Shown here piece by piece: positions 16,825-26,296 of a DNA stretch of 64,000 nt (its first letter is position 1; every line of letters begins with the position of its first letter). The stretch comes from Litoribaculum gwangyangense (GTDB lineage: Bacteria; Bacteroidota; Bacteroidia; Flavobacteriales; Flavobacteriaceae). The position numbers and the translations under genes were made by a program. The stretch lies in the NCBI RefSeq assembly GCF_039543505.1, contig NZ_BAABJW010000002.1, positions 845,106 to 909,105 of the forward strand, in the 5' to 3' direction. The notes beneath the pieces are model-generated. The model saw nothing but the letters and a program-made list of their open reading frames with translations, did no database searches and was not told the DNA's origin.

Positions 16825-18225
16825 TTATATGTGTAAAGCTCTATTTTCGGTAGCGGCTAAAGCGGCTTCTTTGATAGCTTCGGTAAAGGTTGGGTGCGCA
16901 TGACTCATCCGCGATACATCCTCAGCACTAGCACGATATTCCATAGCTACGACTGCTTCAGCAATCATATCTGCAGCTCTGGCACCTATCATGTGTACGC
17001 CTAAAATTTCATCCGTTTTTTTATCTGCTAGTATTTTCACAAAACCGTCTAAATCCATACTAGCCCTACTTCTACCTAATGCACGCATTGGGAATTGACC
17101 AGATTTATATTCAATACCTGATTCCTTAAGTTCTTCCTCAGTCTTCCCAACACTGGCAACTTCTGGCCATGTATAAACCACTCCTGGAATCAGATTATAA
17201 TCGATATGCGGTTTTTGTCCAGCAATAGTTTCTGCAACGAAAACACCTTCTTCTTCTGCTTTGTGCGCTAACATGGCGCCTTTAACCACATCACCAATCG
17301 CGTAAATATTCTTTACAGACGTTTGTAAATGGGCGTTAACTTCCACTTGTCCTCTATCGGTTAATTTCACACCTGCAGCTTCAGCATTTAAACCATCGGT
17401 ATAAGGACGACGCCCCACAGAAACTAAACAATAATCACCTTTAAATTCTACTTCTTCGCCTTTTTTATTATCTGCCTTTACAATGACTTCATCTCCCTTT
17501 CTCTCAACAGATTTTACTTTGTGTGATACTTCTATGTTAAATTTCGCCTTTTTGAAAACCTTATTCAATTCTTTAGAAAGTCCACTATCCATGGTAGGAA
17601 TAATTCTATCCATGTACTCTATTACAGTCACCTCAGCACCTAAGCGTTTGTACACTTGTCCCAATTCTAATCCAATAACTCCCCCACCTATAACAATCAT
17701 ATGTTTAGGTATTTCTTTCAGCTTTAATGCTTCAGTTGAAGTGATAACACGCTCTTTATCAAGGGTTATAAAAGGTAAATTTGATGGTTTACTTCCTGTT
17801 GCAATAATGGTATTTTTAGCTTCAATTTCTTCTTCTTTATCACCTTTAATTAAAATATGGGTTGCGTCTTTGAAGCTCCCTAATCCATGATATACATCAA
17901 TCTTATTTTTATTCATCAAGAAATCAATACCACCCGTAGTTTGATCAACCACAGCTTGTTTACGAGCTATCATTTTTTCTAAATTTACCTTGATATCACC
18001 AGGAATATCTATACCATGTTCCTCAAAATGCTTTACAGCATCTTCATAATGGTGTGATGAATCTAAAAGTGCTTTACTTGGTATACAACCAACATTTAAA
18101 CATGTACCACCAAGGGTTGCATATTTCTCTATAATGGCAGTTTTCATGCCTAATTGGGCGCAACGTATGGCAGCAACATATCCTCCTGGACCTGAGCCAA
18201 TAACGGCTACATCGTATGAATTCAT
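16825..18225 (-). CDS. lpdA: dihydrolipoyl dehydrogenase (E3)
   Basis: A 466-aa flavoprotein disulphide reductase that reoxidises lipoyl groups in 2-oxo acid dehydrogenase complexes or glycine cleavage, reducing NAD. It has the FAD-binding GSGPGG (10-15), the redox-active pair Cys42 and Cys47 in GGTCLNVGCIPSK, the NAD-binding GGGVIGLELG and the C-terminal dimer motif HAHPTFTEA with the catalytic His-Glu. E1/E2 genes are not adjacent, common for a shared E3. It is followed by a strong terminator and preceded by a -7 box at 18290-18297. Confidence 0.96.
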   Translation of the reverse strand: MNSYDVAVIGSGPGGYVAAIRCAQLGMKTAIIEKYATLGGTCLNVGCIPSKALLDSSHHYEDAVKHFEEHGIDIPGDIKVNLEKMIARKQAVVDQTTGGIDFLMNKNKIDVYHGLGSFKDATHILIKGDKEEEIEAKNTIIATGSKPSNLPFITLDKERVITSTEALKLKEIPKHMIVIGGGVIGLELGQVYKRLGAEVTVIEYMDRIIPTMDSGLSKELNKVFKKAKFNIEVSHKVKSVERKGDEVIVKADNKKGEEVEFKGDYCLVSVGRRPYTDGLNAEAAGVKLTDRGQVEVNAHLQTSVKNIYAIGDVVKGAMLAHKAEEEGVFVAETIAGQKPHIDYNLIPGVVYTWPEVASVGKTEEELKESGIEYKSGQFPMRALGRSRASMDLDGFVKILADKKTDEILGVHMIGARAADMIAEAVVAMEYRASAEDVSRMSHAHPTFTEAIKEAALAATENRALHI

Positions 18226-18289
18226 AAATTATTTTTATTTAAAAATATGCTTTGTCTACTATCACGATAACAAAGCTAAACCTGAAGTG

Positions 18290-18297
18290 CAAAAATA
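18290..18297 (-). promoter_or_regulatory. -7 box TATTTTTG upstream of lpdA
   Basis: An exact TAnnTTTG match on the minus strand about 65 nt upstream of the lpdA ATG. A -33 element at the standard distance is not evident. Confidence 0.45.
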
Positions 18298-18350
18298 CAA
18301 ATGTTTTGTTGGAAGACCATAAAAAAAACAAGCTTAAAATTAAGGATATA

Positions 18351-19934
18351 TCATTTGTAAATATCATTTAAAACCCATTCCAATTCAACATCTCTTTTTT
18401 GTCTTATATCCTCTATTGTTGGTGTTATTTCTATGTCAGGTTTTATACCATATCCATCAGGAATTTGTTTTTGAGGCGCTTCAATTTGCATTAGACCCAT
18501 TCTAATTTTAATTTTAGAAGTTGGCAATTCATATACTCTGTATACTCCTGCAACCGTTCCATTATAAGCTCCACCTGTTTCTTCTCCAACAAACACTGCT
18601 CTTTTATTAGCTTTTAAATGTGTAGAAATAAGCGATGAAGCCGAAAAAGAATTTCCATTAATCAACACAAAAATATTACCTTTAAAACTTAAGGTATTGG
18701 GTTCTTTTACCTTTGTATGTTTATTAAATCTATAATAAAGTTTACCATCTTCTTTTCTAGTTTTTAGCAAGTTATGAACCACCATAATGGGCGATACTAT
18801 GCATCCCAAAACTTTTAAGCCTATAGGTGTTGTGTTGGTCATAAACGATTTTAAAAATGGAATTCGACTGGTTACCTCGCTATCGTTAATAAACCGATAG
18901 TTTTTATCTGTCAAAAAGGAATACAGGTGGTCAATTTCGGCTATTCTACCACCTCCATTTTCGCGTAAATCAATGATTACATGTTTTGATTTAGCAGCAT
19001 CTATTTTAGAAAAACTTTCTTGATAGAATTTTTTGTAGGAGCCATTTGTAAAGCTCCTAATTTTCATGTAAGCAACTGTGGAATCTTTACCAATGAAATC
19101 AAAATTTCTTGTATACTGTTTAGTTTTCGACAGGTAACCATATTTTTTGTCGTCCTTTCTTTTCTTACGTTTTGATAATCGATTTTGTCTTTTTTCCTGT
19201 TTTGTTAAATTTTCGGGTTTTGTCTTCGCTTTTTTAACAGAAGTACTATCTTCCTTTTTTTCTTCTTTTAGAATGCGTTTGAAATTTTTAGTGAAAATAG
19301 AATCTTTATTCTTGATCGTTACTTTTAAACTATCTAAAAACCCTTTGTCTCTAACATAAAAGGATGCAAACCCTTTACTTACATATCTGTCGTGTAAAGT
19401 TGTGTTGTAACCATCTGAAGCAAATCGGGTTTTATAGGTGTTTATTAACTTAGAAACAGGTTCGTCATCAATACTTACTACCTCGCTACCAACCAATGTA
19501 GAGTCCTTTCCGTAATTTTGTACCACCCAAAGTTTATCTTCCAAATACTCAAAATCCAAATCATAAAATTCAAACTTTTGTTTGTTCAAGGTTTTTCTTT
19601 CCTTTTTTGTAAAACGTTTAACAGTGTAACCAACTGACACATGACCTTGCCTAACATAGGCAACCACAGGTGCTAGTTTTTTATAAAATTCTTGTGTTGA
19701 TAAAGGTAGTTTTATAGAAGTTTTTAAACTATCAAACTTAAAATCCAAATCAGATTTAGGTGTGTACTGGTATAGTTTGGGGTGATGCTTTTTTAACTGT
19801 GTGTAGAGTTTATCAACATCGTTTCTTAAATCCTCAACAGCATGGGAAGCGGTAAGTTGTTCATTATATTTTTTAACACTGTTGCACGACGCCAACAACA
19901 TCAAAAGAAAAATAAAACAGAATGGTCTCATCAT
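18351..19934 (-). CDS. S41-family peptidase lipoprotein
   Basis: A 527-aa tail-specific-protease-like enzyme. The N-terminus is a lipoprotein signal (LLMLLASC, Cys at residue 17). The catalytic domain shows IDLRENGGG, then NGNSFSASS with the nucleophilic Ser, and GEETGGAYNG. I see no convincing PDZ domain. An unusual lysine-rich hydrophilic insertion lies at about residues 225-270. Members of this family process or degrade proteins in the periplasm. It lies convergent with lpdA and divergent from smpB. Confidence 0.9.
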   Translation of the reverse strand: MMRPFCFIFLLMLLASCNSVKKYNEQLTASHAVEDLRNDVDKLYTQLKKHHPKLYQYTPKSDLDFKFDSLKTSIKLPLSTQEFYKKLAPVVAYVRQGHVSVGYTVKRFTKKERKTLNKQKFEFYDLDFEYLEDKLWVVQNYGKDSTLVGSEVVSIDDEPVSKLINTYKTRFASDGYNTTLHDRYVSKGFASFYVRDKGFLDSLKVTIKNKDSIFTKNFKRILKEEKKEDSTSVKKAKTKPENLTKQEKRQNRLSKRKKRKDDKKYGYLSKTKQYTRNFDFIGKDSTVAYMKIRSFTNGSYKKFYQESFSKIDAAKSKHVIIDLRENGGGRIAEIDHLYSFLTDKNYRFINDSEVTSRIPFLKSFMTNTTPIGLKVLGCIVSPIMVVHNLLKTRKEDGKLYYRFNKHTKVKEPNTLSFKGNIFVLINGNSFSASSLISTHLKANKRAVFVGEETGGAYNGTVAGVYRVYELPTSKIKIRMGLMQIEAPQKQIPDGYGIKPDIEITPTIEDIRQKRDVELEWVLNDIYK

Positions 19935-20031
19935 GAGTGCTAAAATATACAGTTTATGATGAACTGGATTGCATTTAATTAATCTTTAACTTTTGGTTAT
20001 ATTCTTGTTTAATAAACCGTGTAAATTTATG

Positions 20032-20039
20032 TAGTTTTG
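20032..20039 (+). promoter_or_regulatory. -7 box TAGTTTTG at smpB
   Basis: An exact TAnnTTTG match whose G lies 7 nt before the smpB ATG, so the transcript would be nearly leaderless. The TTG inside the box is an in-frame but false start. A TTG at 20005-20007 is a possible -33 element with slightly long spacing. Confidence 0.55.
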
Positions 20040-20045
20040 TACTTC

Positions 20046-20504
20046 ATGCAAAAAAACATCAACATACAGAACAAAAAAGCGCGTTTTCAGTATGAAATAC
20101 TGGATAAATACACTGCTGGAATAGTTTTAACCGGTACCGAAATAAAGTCTATTAGAAGCAGTAAAGCATCCATTGCTGAAAGTTTTTGTGAGTTTAATGA
20201 GCGTGGCGAGCTTTTTGTAATTAATATGACCATTGAAGAATATGCCTTTGGAAATTATTACAACCATAAACCTAAAGCAGAGCGTAAATTACTCTTAAAT
20301 AAAAAAGAACTTAAAAAACTTGAAAAGGAAGTCAATGTAAAAGGAAATGCCATAATCCCTCTGCGTTTATTCATTAACGATAAAGGATTTGCCAAAATGG
20401 AAATTGCACTAGCTAAAGGTAAAAAACTTTATGATAAACGCGAAACCATAAAAGACAGAGACAATAAGCGTAACTTGGATAGAGTAAAAAAAATATATAA
20501 ATAA
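20046..20504 (+). CDS. smpB: SsrA-binding protein
   Basis: SmpB binds tmRNA and delivers it to stalled ribosomes for trans-translation. The 152-aa protein starts at ATG 20046 (MQKNINIQNKKARF), since the upstream TTG lies in the -7 box. Hallmarks are the OB-fold start NKKARFQYEILDKY, the GTEIKSIR motif, NYYNHKPKAERKLLL and the basic C-terminal tail (GKKLYDKRETIKDRDNKR) that reads the mRNA channel. The tmRNA gene itself is not in the window. Length and motifs are normal. Confidence 0.97.
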   Translation: MQKNINIQNKKARFQYEILDKYTAGIVLTGTEIKSIRSSKASIAESFCEFNERGELFVINMTIEEYAFGNYYNHKPKAERKLLLNKKELKKLEKEVNVKGNAIIPLRLFINDKGFAKMEIALAKGKKLYDKRETIKDRDNKRNLDRVKKIYK

Positions 20505-20571
20505 TTTAAGGGTTCATTAACGCTCTAAAAGTTTTAAAACCCATATTTTTCGAAACTCAAAAAAAGTTTTT

Positions 20572-21114
20572 ATGAAGCCATTTCTTCCACTCATATTATT
20601 TTGCCTCATTATTCTTCAAACACAAGCCCAAAATAATCCTGAAAAATCTAAAATTAAGTTTCAAATAGATAGTTCCAGTGTGTTAACTTTAGATGGCACC
20701 TTAAAATCACTTTATAATGTTATTTCCGGTGAAAAAGGTGTAGAACGCAACTGGAAACAGTTCAAGTATCTTTTTCATCCCGATGCCAAATTGATCCCTT
20801 CAGGAAAAACAAAAGAAGGCGTTATGATGGTTAGATTTCTAAAACCAGAAGATTACATTAAAAATTCAGGGAAATGGTTAGTAGATAATGGATTTTTTGA
20901 AAAGGAAATCCACAGAAAAGTAGATAGTTTTGGCAATATTACCCAAGTATTCAGTACCTATGAATCCTTTCGAAGCGAAGCTGATTTAGAACCTTTCATG
21001 CGCGGTATCAATAGCATACAACTATTCCATGACAGCAAACGTTGGTGGATTATTAATATTTATTGGGCACAAGAAACCGAAGCGAACCCCATTCCTAAAA
21101 CCTATTTAAACTAA
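20572..21114 (+). CDS. secreted NTF2/SnoaL-like protein of unknown function
   Basis: A 180-aa protein with a clear signal peptide (cleavage after TQAQ, about residue 20). The mature part has an NTF2-like layout: an N-terminal helix with RNWKQFKYLFHPDAKL, then strands ending HDSKRWWIINIYWAQE. Such cone-shaped domains bind small molecules, but no catalytic residues can be assigned. The following secreted peptidase gene begins 11 bp after its stop, so the two may be co-expressed. Function is unknown. Confidence 0.7.
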   Translation: MKPFLPLILFCLIILQTQAQNNPEKSKIKFQIDSSSVLTLDGTLKSLYNVISGEKGVERNWKQFKYLFHPDAKLIPSGKTKEGVMMVRFLKPEDYIKNSGKWLVDNGFFEKEIHRKVDSFGNITQVFSTYESFRSEADLEPFMRGINSIQLFHDSKRWWIINIYWAQETEANPIPKTYLN

Positions 21115-21125
21115 TCATTTTTATC

Positions 21126-22946
21126 ATGATAAAAACATTGAATAACCATATTATTTTTTTCATATTAGCCCTCATTACATTTCCGAGTTTTGCACAAGAA
21201 AAAGCAACTCCTATTTTTAAAGATGGTGAAGCACAGATTGTGGAAGCTTTTAACGATCCTGATAAATGGATACGACACGATTTATTTGTAGAAACTACTT
21301 TTGATAGTGATGGTGATGGCAAACTAGACCACATGCATGTGGCTGTTACACGACCATACCAAACCGAGACTGAAGGCCTAAAATTACCAGTAATTTACGA
21401 GTCAAGTCCATATTATGCTGGTGTAGCTCCAGATGTAGATGGGGTTTTTTGGAATGTGAACCACGAATTAGGCGAAATGGCTGAAGAGCGTGTACACCCA
21501 AAAGTCGCACGTTTAGGCGTGCGTCCCATCATATCGAATTCGCAAATTAAAACTTGGGTTCCTAGAGGTTATATTGTGGTACATTCATCTTCTCCAGGAA
21601 CAGGATTATCACAAGGTGCTCCCACAGTTGGTGGCGATAATGAATCGTTAGCACCGAAAGCAGTCATTGATTGGTTAAATGGTCGAGCTAAAGGTTATAC
21701 AGAGCCCTACGGAAACGACGAGGTAAAAGCCTATTGGACCACAGGAAAAGTGGGCATGACAGGTACTTCATACAATGGCACCATTCCGCTAGCGGCTGCC
21801 ACTACAGGGGTTGAGGATTTGGAGGTGATTATTCCTGTGGCTCCAAACACCTCATATTATCATTATTACCGTTCCAATGGATTGGTGCGTTCCCCTGGTG
21901 GTTATTTAGGAGAAGATATTGATGTGCTTTACGATTATATCCATAGTGGTGATGAATCCAAACGGGCGTCTAATAATGCTAAAGTAAGAGATTCCGAATT
22001 GAAAAACGGTATGGACAGAATTACTGGTGATTATAATGAATTTTGGGCAGGACGCGATTATTTAAATGATATGGCGCCCATGAAAGCTGCGCTCTTAATG
22101 TCTCATGGCTTTAACGATTGGAACGTGATGCCCGAACATAGTTACCGTATTTACAAAAAGGCCAAGGACATGGGCTTAGAAACAGCCATTTATTACCACC
22201 AGTTTGGTCATGGTGGGCCACCACCTGTAAGCATGATGAACAAATGGTTTACTCATTATTTATTTGGAGTGGATAATGGTATTGAAAACGAATCCAATAA
22301 AGCCTGGATTGTTCGTGAAGATGATAAAATGGAGGAACCTACACCTTATAAAGATTACCCAAACCCTGAGGCTAAAAACGTATCGCTTTACCTAACTTCT
22401 GGTGCTCCCAAAACAGGTGGTTTAACAACTAACAAGTCTACAAACCAAGGACAAGAAACGTTGGTTGATAATTATTCTTTTGACGGCGAAGCCTTGGCTA
22501 AGGCAGAAATCACAAATCATCGTTTACTTTATCTAACCCCAAAACTGACTAAAGACATCCATATTTCAGGTGTACCAAAAATTACGATAAAAGTGGCTAG
22601 TAATAAACCGGCAGCCAATTTATCGGTTTGGTTGGTGTCGTTGCCATGGAATGAAGGCAGACGCTCAAAAATTACCGATAATATCATCACACGTGGATGG
22701 GCAGATCCGCAAAACTATAAATCACTAACCGAGAGCGAACCTTTAAAACCGGGTAAATTTTATGAAATCACTTTTGATTTACAACCCGACGACCAAGTTA
22801 TTAAAGCTGGCCAACAAATTGGTTTAATGATTTTTTCAAGTGATAAAGAATATACCTTACACCCAAAACCCGGAACCGAATTAACTATTGATTTGGATGG
22901 AACCAGTTTGACCTTGCCCGTTGTTGGTGGTGTTTTAAAATTTTAA
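21126..22946 (+). CDS. secreted Xaa-Pro dipeptidyl-peptidase, S15/CocE family
   Basis: A 606-aa serine hydrolase with a signal peptide (cleavage after SFAQ, about residue 24). The alpha/beta core contains PRGYIVVHSSSPGTG, the nucleophile elbow GTSYNG (Ser215) and a late GHGG for the catalytic His. The C-terminal jelly-roll (from about residue 400) is the X-Pro dipeptidyl-peptidase C-terminal domain. It should cleave X-Pro dipeptides from peptides, or act as an ester hydrolase of the CocE/NonD group, in the periplasm. It is flanked by the NTF2-like gene and, 12 bp downstream, a PPOX-family gene. Confidence 0.9.
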   Translation: MIKTLNNHIIFFILALITFPSFAQEKATPIFKDGEAQIVEAFNDPDKWIRHDLFVETTFDSDGDGKLDHMHVAVTRPYQTETEGLKLPVIYESSPYYAGVAPDVDGVFWNVNHELGEMAEERVHPKVARLGVRPIISNSQIKTWVPRGYIVVHSSSPGTGLSQGAPTVGGDNESLAPKAVIDWLNGRAKGYTEPYGNDEVKAYWTTGKVGMTGTSYNGTIPLAAATTGVEDLEVIIPVAPNTSYYHYYRSNGLVRSPGGYLGEDIDVLYDYIHSGDESKRASNNAKVRDSELKNGMDRITGDYNEFWAGRDYLNDMAPMKAALLMSHGFNDWNVMPEHSYRIYKKAKDMGLETAIYYHQFGHGGPPPVSMMNKWFTHYLFGVDNGIENESNKAWIVREDDKMEEPTPYKDYPNPEAKNVSLYLTSGAPKTGGLTTNKSTNQGQETLVDNYSFDGEALAKAEITNHRLLYLTPKLTKDIHISGVPKITIKVASNKPAANLSVWLVSLPWNEGRRSKITDNIITRGWADPQNYKSLTESEPLKPGKFYEITFDLQPDDQVIKAGQQIGLMIFSSDKEYTLHPKPGTELTIDLDGTSLTLPVVGGVLKF

Positions 22947-22958
22947 TTATTTTATTTA

Positions 22959-23504
22959 ATGAGCCAATTTTTCTCAGAAATAACAAGCGAATTACAAGAC
23001 TTTATAAATAATCAAAAAATCTTTTTTGTAGCCACAGCCGCTGCTGAAGGGCGTATCAATTTATCACCCAAAGGTCATGATACACTTCGTGTTTTAAGCC
23101 CCAATAAATTGGTTTGGTTAAACCTCACAGGTAGTGGTAATGAAACCGCAGCTCACCTTTTATTGAAAGATAGAATCACCATTATGATGTGTGCCTTTGA
23201 AGGTAAACCGCTCATATTAAGACTGTATGGTCATGCCAAAGCCTACCACGAACGAGATGCTCAATATCAAAAATATATAGACCTATTTGAAGAAAATACA
23301 GGTTCGCGTCAAATTATAGAAGTTCATGTTGATTCGGCACAAACTTCCTGCGGGTATTCCATTCCGTTTATGGATTTCAAAGAAGAACGCGGACAGCTAA
23401 ACGCATGGTCTAAAAAACAAGGCAAAGAAAAAATACAATCTTATTGGGAAGAAAAAAATACCAAAAGTATTGATGGGTTTAAAACGGGTATTTTTGATAA
23501 TTAA
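22959..23504 (+). CDS. pyridoxamine 5'-phosphate oxidase family protein
   Basis: A 181-aa split-barrel flavin-binding protein. The N-terminal IFFVATAAAEGRINLSPKG and KLVWLNLTGSGNETAAHL regions are typical of the PNPOx-like flavin-binding fold. It is shorter than, and different in sequence from, true PdxH, so it is more likely a general FMN or F420-like reductase or oxidase of unknown substrate. It follows the S15 peptidase gene by 12 bp and is convergent with pcm. Confidence 0.85.
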   Translation: MSQFFSEITSELQDFINNQKIFFVATAAAEGRINLSPKGHDTLRVLSPNKLVWLNLTGSGNETAAHLLLKDRITIMMCAFEGKPLILRLYGHAKAYHERDAQYQKYIDLFEENTGSRQIIEVHVDSAQTSCGYSIPFMDFKEERGQLNAWSKKQGKEKIQSYWEEKNTKSIDGFKTGIFDN

Positions 23505-23518
23505 ACTTAAACATCATT

Positions 23519-24160
23519 CTAATTTTTATCCTCTAATAAGGGTACAAAACGAAACTCACCATACTCGTGTTGCTCAAATTCCTTAGGACCTTTTCTAATA
23601 AAAAGCGTCATCACCTGTACATCATCACCCACTGGAATCACAAGTCTACCTCCTATTTTCAACTGACTCAGCAAAGGTTTTGGCACGAAAGGCGCCCCAG
23701 CAGTCACGATAATACTATCAAAAGGTGCTTCTTCTTTTAAACCCTTATAACCATCACCAAAAATGAGTTTTTTAGCTCTGTAACCTAACTTAGGTAAAAA
23801 TTTACTCGTTTTTTTAAACAGTTCCTGTTGACGCTCAATACTATAAACTTTGGCCCCTAATTCACACAAAACCGCCGTTTGATAACCACTTCCTGTGCCA
23901 ATTTCTAGTACTTTATCTCCAGGTTTTACTTGCATTAATTCCGTTTGGAATGCCACTGTGTAGGGTTGTGAAATCGTTTGGTCTGCCGCAATAGGAAACG
24001 CTTTATCTTGATAAGCATGGTCTAAAAAACTGGAATCCATAAACAAATGCCTAGGTATCTTACCAATAGCATTCAAAACCTTTTCGTCGGCTATCCCTTT
24101 GTTTTTTATAATGTTAACGAGTTGCTGTCTTAATCCTTTGTGCTTAAAAGTATCTTTCAA
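23519..24160 (-). CDS. pcm: protein-L-isoaspartate O-methyltransferase
   Basis: Pcm methylates isoaspartyl residues in damaged proteins with S-adenosylmethionine, starting their repair. The 213-aa protein has the family substrate motif (AADQTISQPYTVAFQTELM, from residue 58), the SAM-binding VLEIGTGSGYQTAVL (84-98) and IIVTAGAPFVPKPLL. Length is standard. A -7 box lies just upstream at 24176-24183. It is convergent with the PPOX-family gene. Confidence 0.95.
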   Translation of the reverse strand: MKDTFKHKGLRQQLVNIIKNKGIADEKVLNAIGKIPRHLFMDSSFLDHAYQDKAFPIAADQTISQPYTVAFQTELMQVKPGDKVLEIGTGSGYQTAVLCELGAKVYSIERQQELFKKTSKFLPKLGYRAKKLIFGDGYKGLKEEAPFDSIIVTAGAPFVPKPLLSQLKIGGRLVIPVGDDVQVMTLFIRKGPKEFEQHEYGEFRFVPLLEDKN

Positions 24161-24175
24161 TTTTGGTGGTCTTTA

Positions 24176-24183
24176 CAAAGCTA
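24176..24183 (-). promoter_or_regulatory. -7 box TAGCTTTG upstream of pcm
   Basis: An exact TAnnTTTG match on the minus strand, 16 nt upstream of the pcm ATG. Confidence 0.5.
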
Positions 24184-24291
24184 AAATTAGTCAAACATTT
24201 TAAAGCTTGAAACTATTACATAGAATTTATTTATCACATTTTTTAGAGGAAAAATTAGCAGTAAATCCTTAAATTGACGTTCTAATTATCT

Positions 24292-24299
24292 TATTTTTG
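24292..24299 (+). promoter_or_regulatory. -7 box TATTTTTG upstream of the Gfo/Idh/MocA gene
   Basis: An exact TAnnTTTG match 17 nt upstream of the ATG. A TTG at 24274-24276 could be the -33 element but with only 15 bp spacing. Confidence 0.5.
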
Positions 24300-24316
24300 T
24301 TTAAAACGTAAAAATT

Positions 24317-25276
24317 ATGCTTAAAGCAGGTGTACTAGGTGCTGGCCACCTTGGAAAAATTCATTTAAGACTTCTCAATCAATCTGAAAAATATCATCTG
24401 GTTGGTTTTTATGATGCCGATGAGGAAAACGCAAAAAAGGTAGAGGCTGAATTTGGTTATAAATATTTCAATTCCATTGATGCGCTCATTGATGCGGTTG
24501 ATGTGGTAGATATTGTAACGCCCACACTTTCGCATTACGATTGTGCTAAAAAAGCTATCACCAAAGGAAAACATATTTTTATTGAAAAACCTATTACCAA
24601 TACGGTTGAAGAAGCGGAACATATCAGGGAACTTTTAGCAAAACATAATTTACGCGGACAGGTTGGTCACGTAGAACGCTTTAATCCAGCTTATTTAGCA
24701 GTTAAAGATGATATAAAATCCCCTATGTTTATTGAAACACATCGGTTGGCAGAATTTAATCCACGAGGCACCGATGTTCCGGTGGTGTTGGATTTAATGA
24801 TACATGATATTGATATCATTTTGAGTATTGTAAAATCTAAAGTAAAAAGTATTTCAGCAAGTGGTGTAGCAGTTATAAGTGATACGCCGGATATTGCCAA
24901 TGCCCGTTTGGAATTTGAGAACGGTTGTGTTGCCAATTTAACAGCTAGTAGGATTTCACTTAAAAAAATGCGTAAAGCACGTTTTTTTCAAAAAGACGCT
25001 TACATCTCTGTTGATTTTTTAACTAAAAAGTGTGAGGTGGTTAAAATGAAAGATGCCCCAGAAAACCCAGGAGATTTCGACATGATTTTACAGAATGCTG
25101 AAGGTGTTAAAAAGCAAATCTATTTTGATAACCCTAAAGTAGCTGATAACAATTCCATTTTAGATGAATTGGAAACTTTTGCTCACGCCATAAATACCAA
25201 CACTACACCTGTGGTAACCTTACACGATGGCACCGAAGCTTTACGTGTAGCAACTCAAATAATAAATTGTTTTTAA
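24317..25276 (+). CDS. Gfo/Idh/MocA family oxidoreductase
   Basis: A 319-aa NAD(P)-dependent dehydrogenase. The N-terminal Rossmann motif is GVLGAGHLGKIHLR (residues 5-18), and the conserved EKPIT segment (around residue 94) carries the catalytic-site lysine of the family. The C-terminal alpha/beta domain with the HDIDIILS segment is also typical. Substrates in this family are sugars, inositols or related polyols and cannot be predicted. It opens a plus-strand run leading to 3-hydroxybutyryl-CoA dehydrogenase, DUF1015 and YggS; a 121-bp spacer separates it from the next gene. Confidence 0.9.
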   Translation: MLKAGVLGAGHLGKIHLRLLNQSEKYHLVGFYDADEENAKKVEAEFGYKYFNSIDALIDAVDVVDIVTPTLSHYDCAKKAITKGKHIFIEKPITNTVEEAEHIRELLAKHNLRGQVGHVERFNPAYLAVKDDIKSPMFIETHRLAEFNPRGTDVPVVLDLMIHDIDIILSIVKSKVKSISASGVAVISDTPDIANARLEFENGCVANLTASRISLKKMRKARFFQKDAYISVDFLTKKCEVVKMKDAPENPGDFDMILQNAEGVKKQIYFDNPKVADNNSILDELETFAHAINTNTTPVVTLHDGTEALRVATQIINCF

Positions 25277-25397
25277 AATATCACGTCATCACGATGAGAG
25301 AAAAGACATGGTTATCTTTTGGCATTTAAATTCAATTTAAAGATTTTCATATCAAACAAAAAAGTTTGATTCGCAATGACAAAAAAATAAATTAAAA
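25277..25397. other. spacer with possible degenerate GTCAT...ATGAC repeat
   Basis: This 121-bp spacer contains GTCATCACGATGAG near its left end and TTCGCAATGAC near its right end. They look like eroded ends of an inverted repeat of a type seen in flavobacterial intergenic regions. There is no coding potential. The call is tentative. Confidence 0.25.
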
Positions 25398-26288
25398 ATG
25401 AAAAATATTGCAGTCATAGGAGCTGGAACCATGGGAAACGGTATCGCACATACCTTTGCCCAAAACGGATTTAAAGTTCAGCTTATTGATATTAGTGAAG
25501 CATCTCTCAAACGTGGATTGGAAACCATTACCATAAATTTGGGCAGAATGGTTGCCAAAGGAACTATTTCAGAAGATGAAAAAACTGAAACATTATCCAA
25601 TATCTCAACATTCACAACTATTAAAGAAGGTGTTGAATATGCCAGTTTAGTGTTAGAAGCTGCAACAGAAAATTTAAACTTAAAGCTAAACATATTCAAA
25701 CAATTAAGTGAGCACTGTCCAGAAGATACCATTTTAGCCACTAATACCTCATCCATTTCCATTACGCAAATTGCATCGGTGGTTTCCAGACCAGACATGG
25801 TTATTGGTATGCATTTTATGAACCCCGTCCCACTAATGAAATTGGTTGAAATCATCCGTGGTTATAACACCAGCGAAGAAGTTACCAAAACCATTATGGA
25901 ACTCTCAAAAACCTTGGGAAAAGTTCCTGTCGAAGTCAATGATTATCCTGGGTTTGTAGCCAACCGCATTTTAATGCCTATGCTTAATGAATCTATTGAA
26001 ACACTTTATAATGGTGTTGCTGGTGTTTCCGAAATTGATACGGTGATGAAGTTGGGAATGGCCCACCCAATGGGGCCCTTACAACTTGCAGATTTTATAG
26101 GTTTGGATGTGTGTTTATCCATCTTAAATGTGATGTATGATGGATTTAAAAATCCTAAATATGCACCATGTCCGTTACTTGTAAATATGGTCAATGCAGG
26201 TAAATTGGGCATTAAATCCGGAGAAGGTTTTTATGAATATTCCGAAAGCAAAAAAGCAGAAAAAATTTCTAATCAGTTTTTGAAGTAA
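25398..26288 (+). CDS. 3-hydroxybutyryl-CoA dehydrogenase
   Basis: A 296-aa NAD-dependent 3-hydroxyacyl-CoA dehydrogenase of the short, stand-alone type that interconverts acetoacetyl-CoA and 3-hydroxybutyryl-CoA. The N-terminal dinucleotide motif is GAGTMGNGIA (7-16). The NTSSISITQIA stretch and HFMNPVPLMKLVEI contain the conserved catalytic Ser and His. The C-terminal dimerisation domain has FVANRILMPMLNE and MGPLQLADFIGLD. The next gene starts 8 bp after its stop. It may take part in fatty or amino acid breakdown or butanoate metabolism. Confidence 0.94.
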   Translation: MKNIAVIGAGTMGNGIAHTFAQNGFKVQLIDISEASLKRGLETITINLGRMVAKGTISEDEKTETLSNISTFTTIKEGVEYASLVLEAATENLNLKLNIFKQLSEHCPEDTILATNTSSISITQIASVVSRPDMVIGMHFMNPVPLMKLVEIIRGYNTSEEVTKTIMELSKTLGKVPVEVNDYPGFVANRILMPMLNESIETLYNGVAGVSEIDTVMKLGMAHPMGPLQLADFIGLDVCLSILNVMYDGFKNPKYAPCPLLVNMVNAGKLGIKSGEGFYEYSESKKAEKISNQFLK

Positions 26289-26296
26289 TAACTTAA

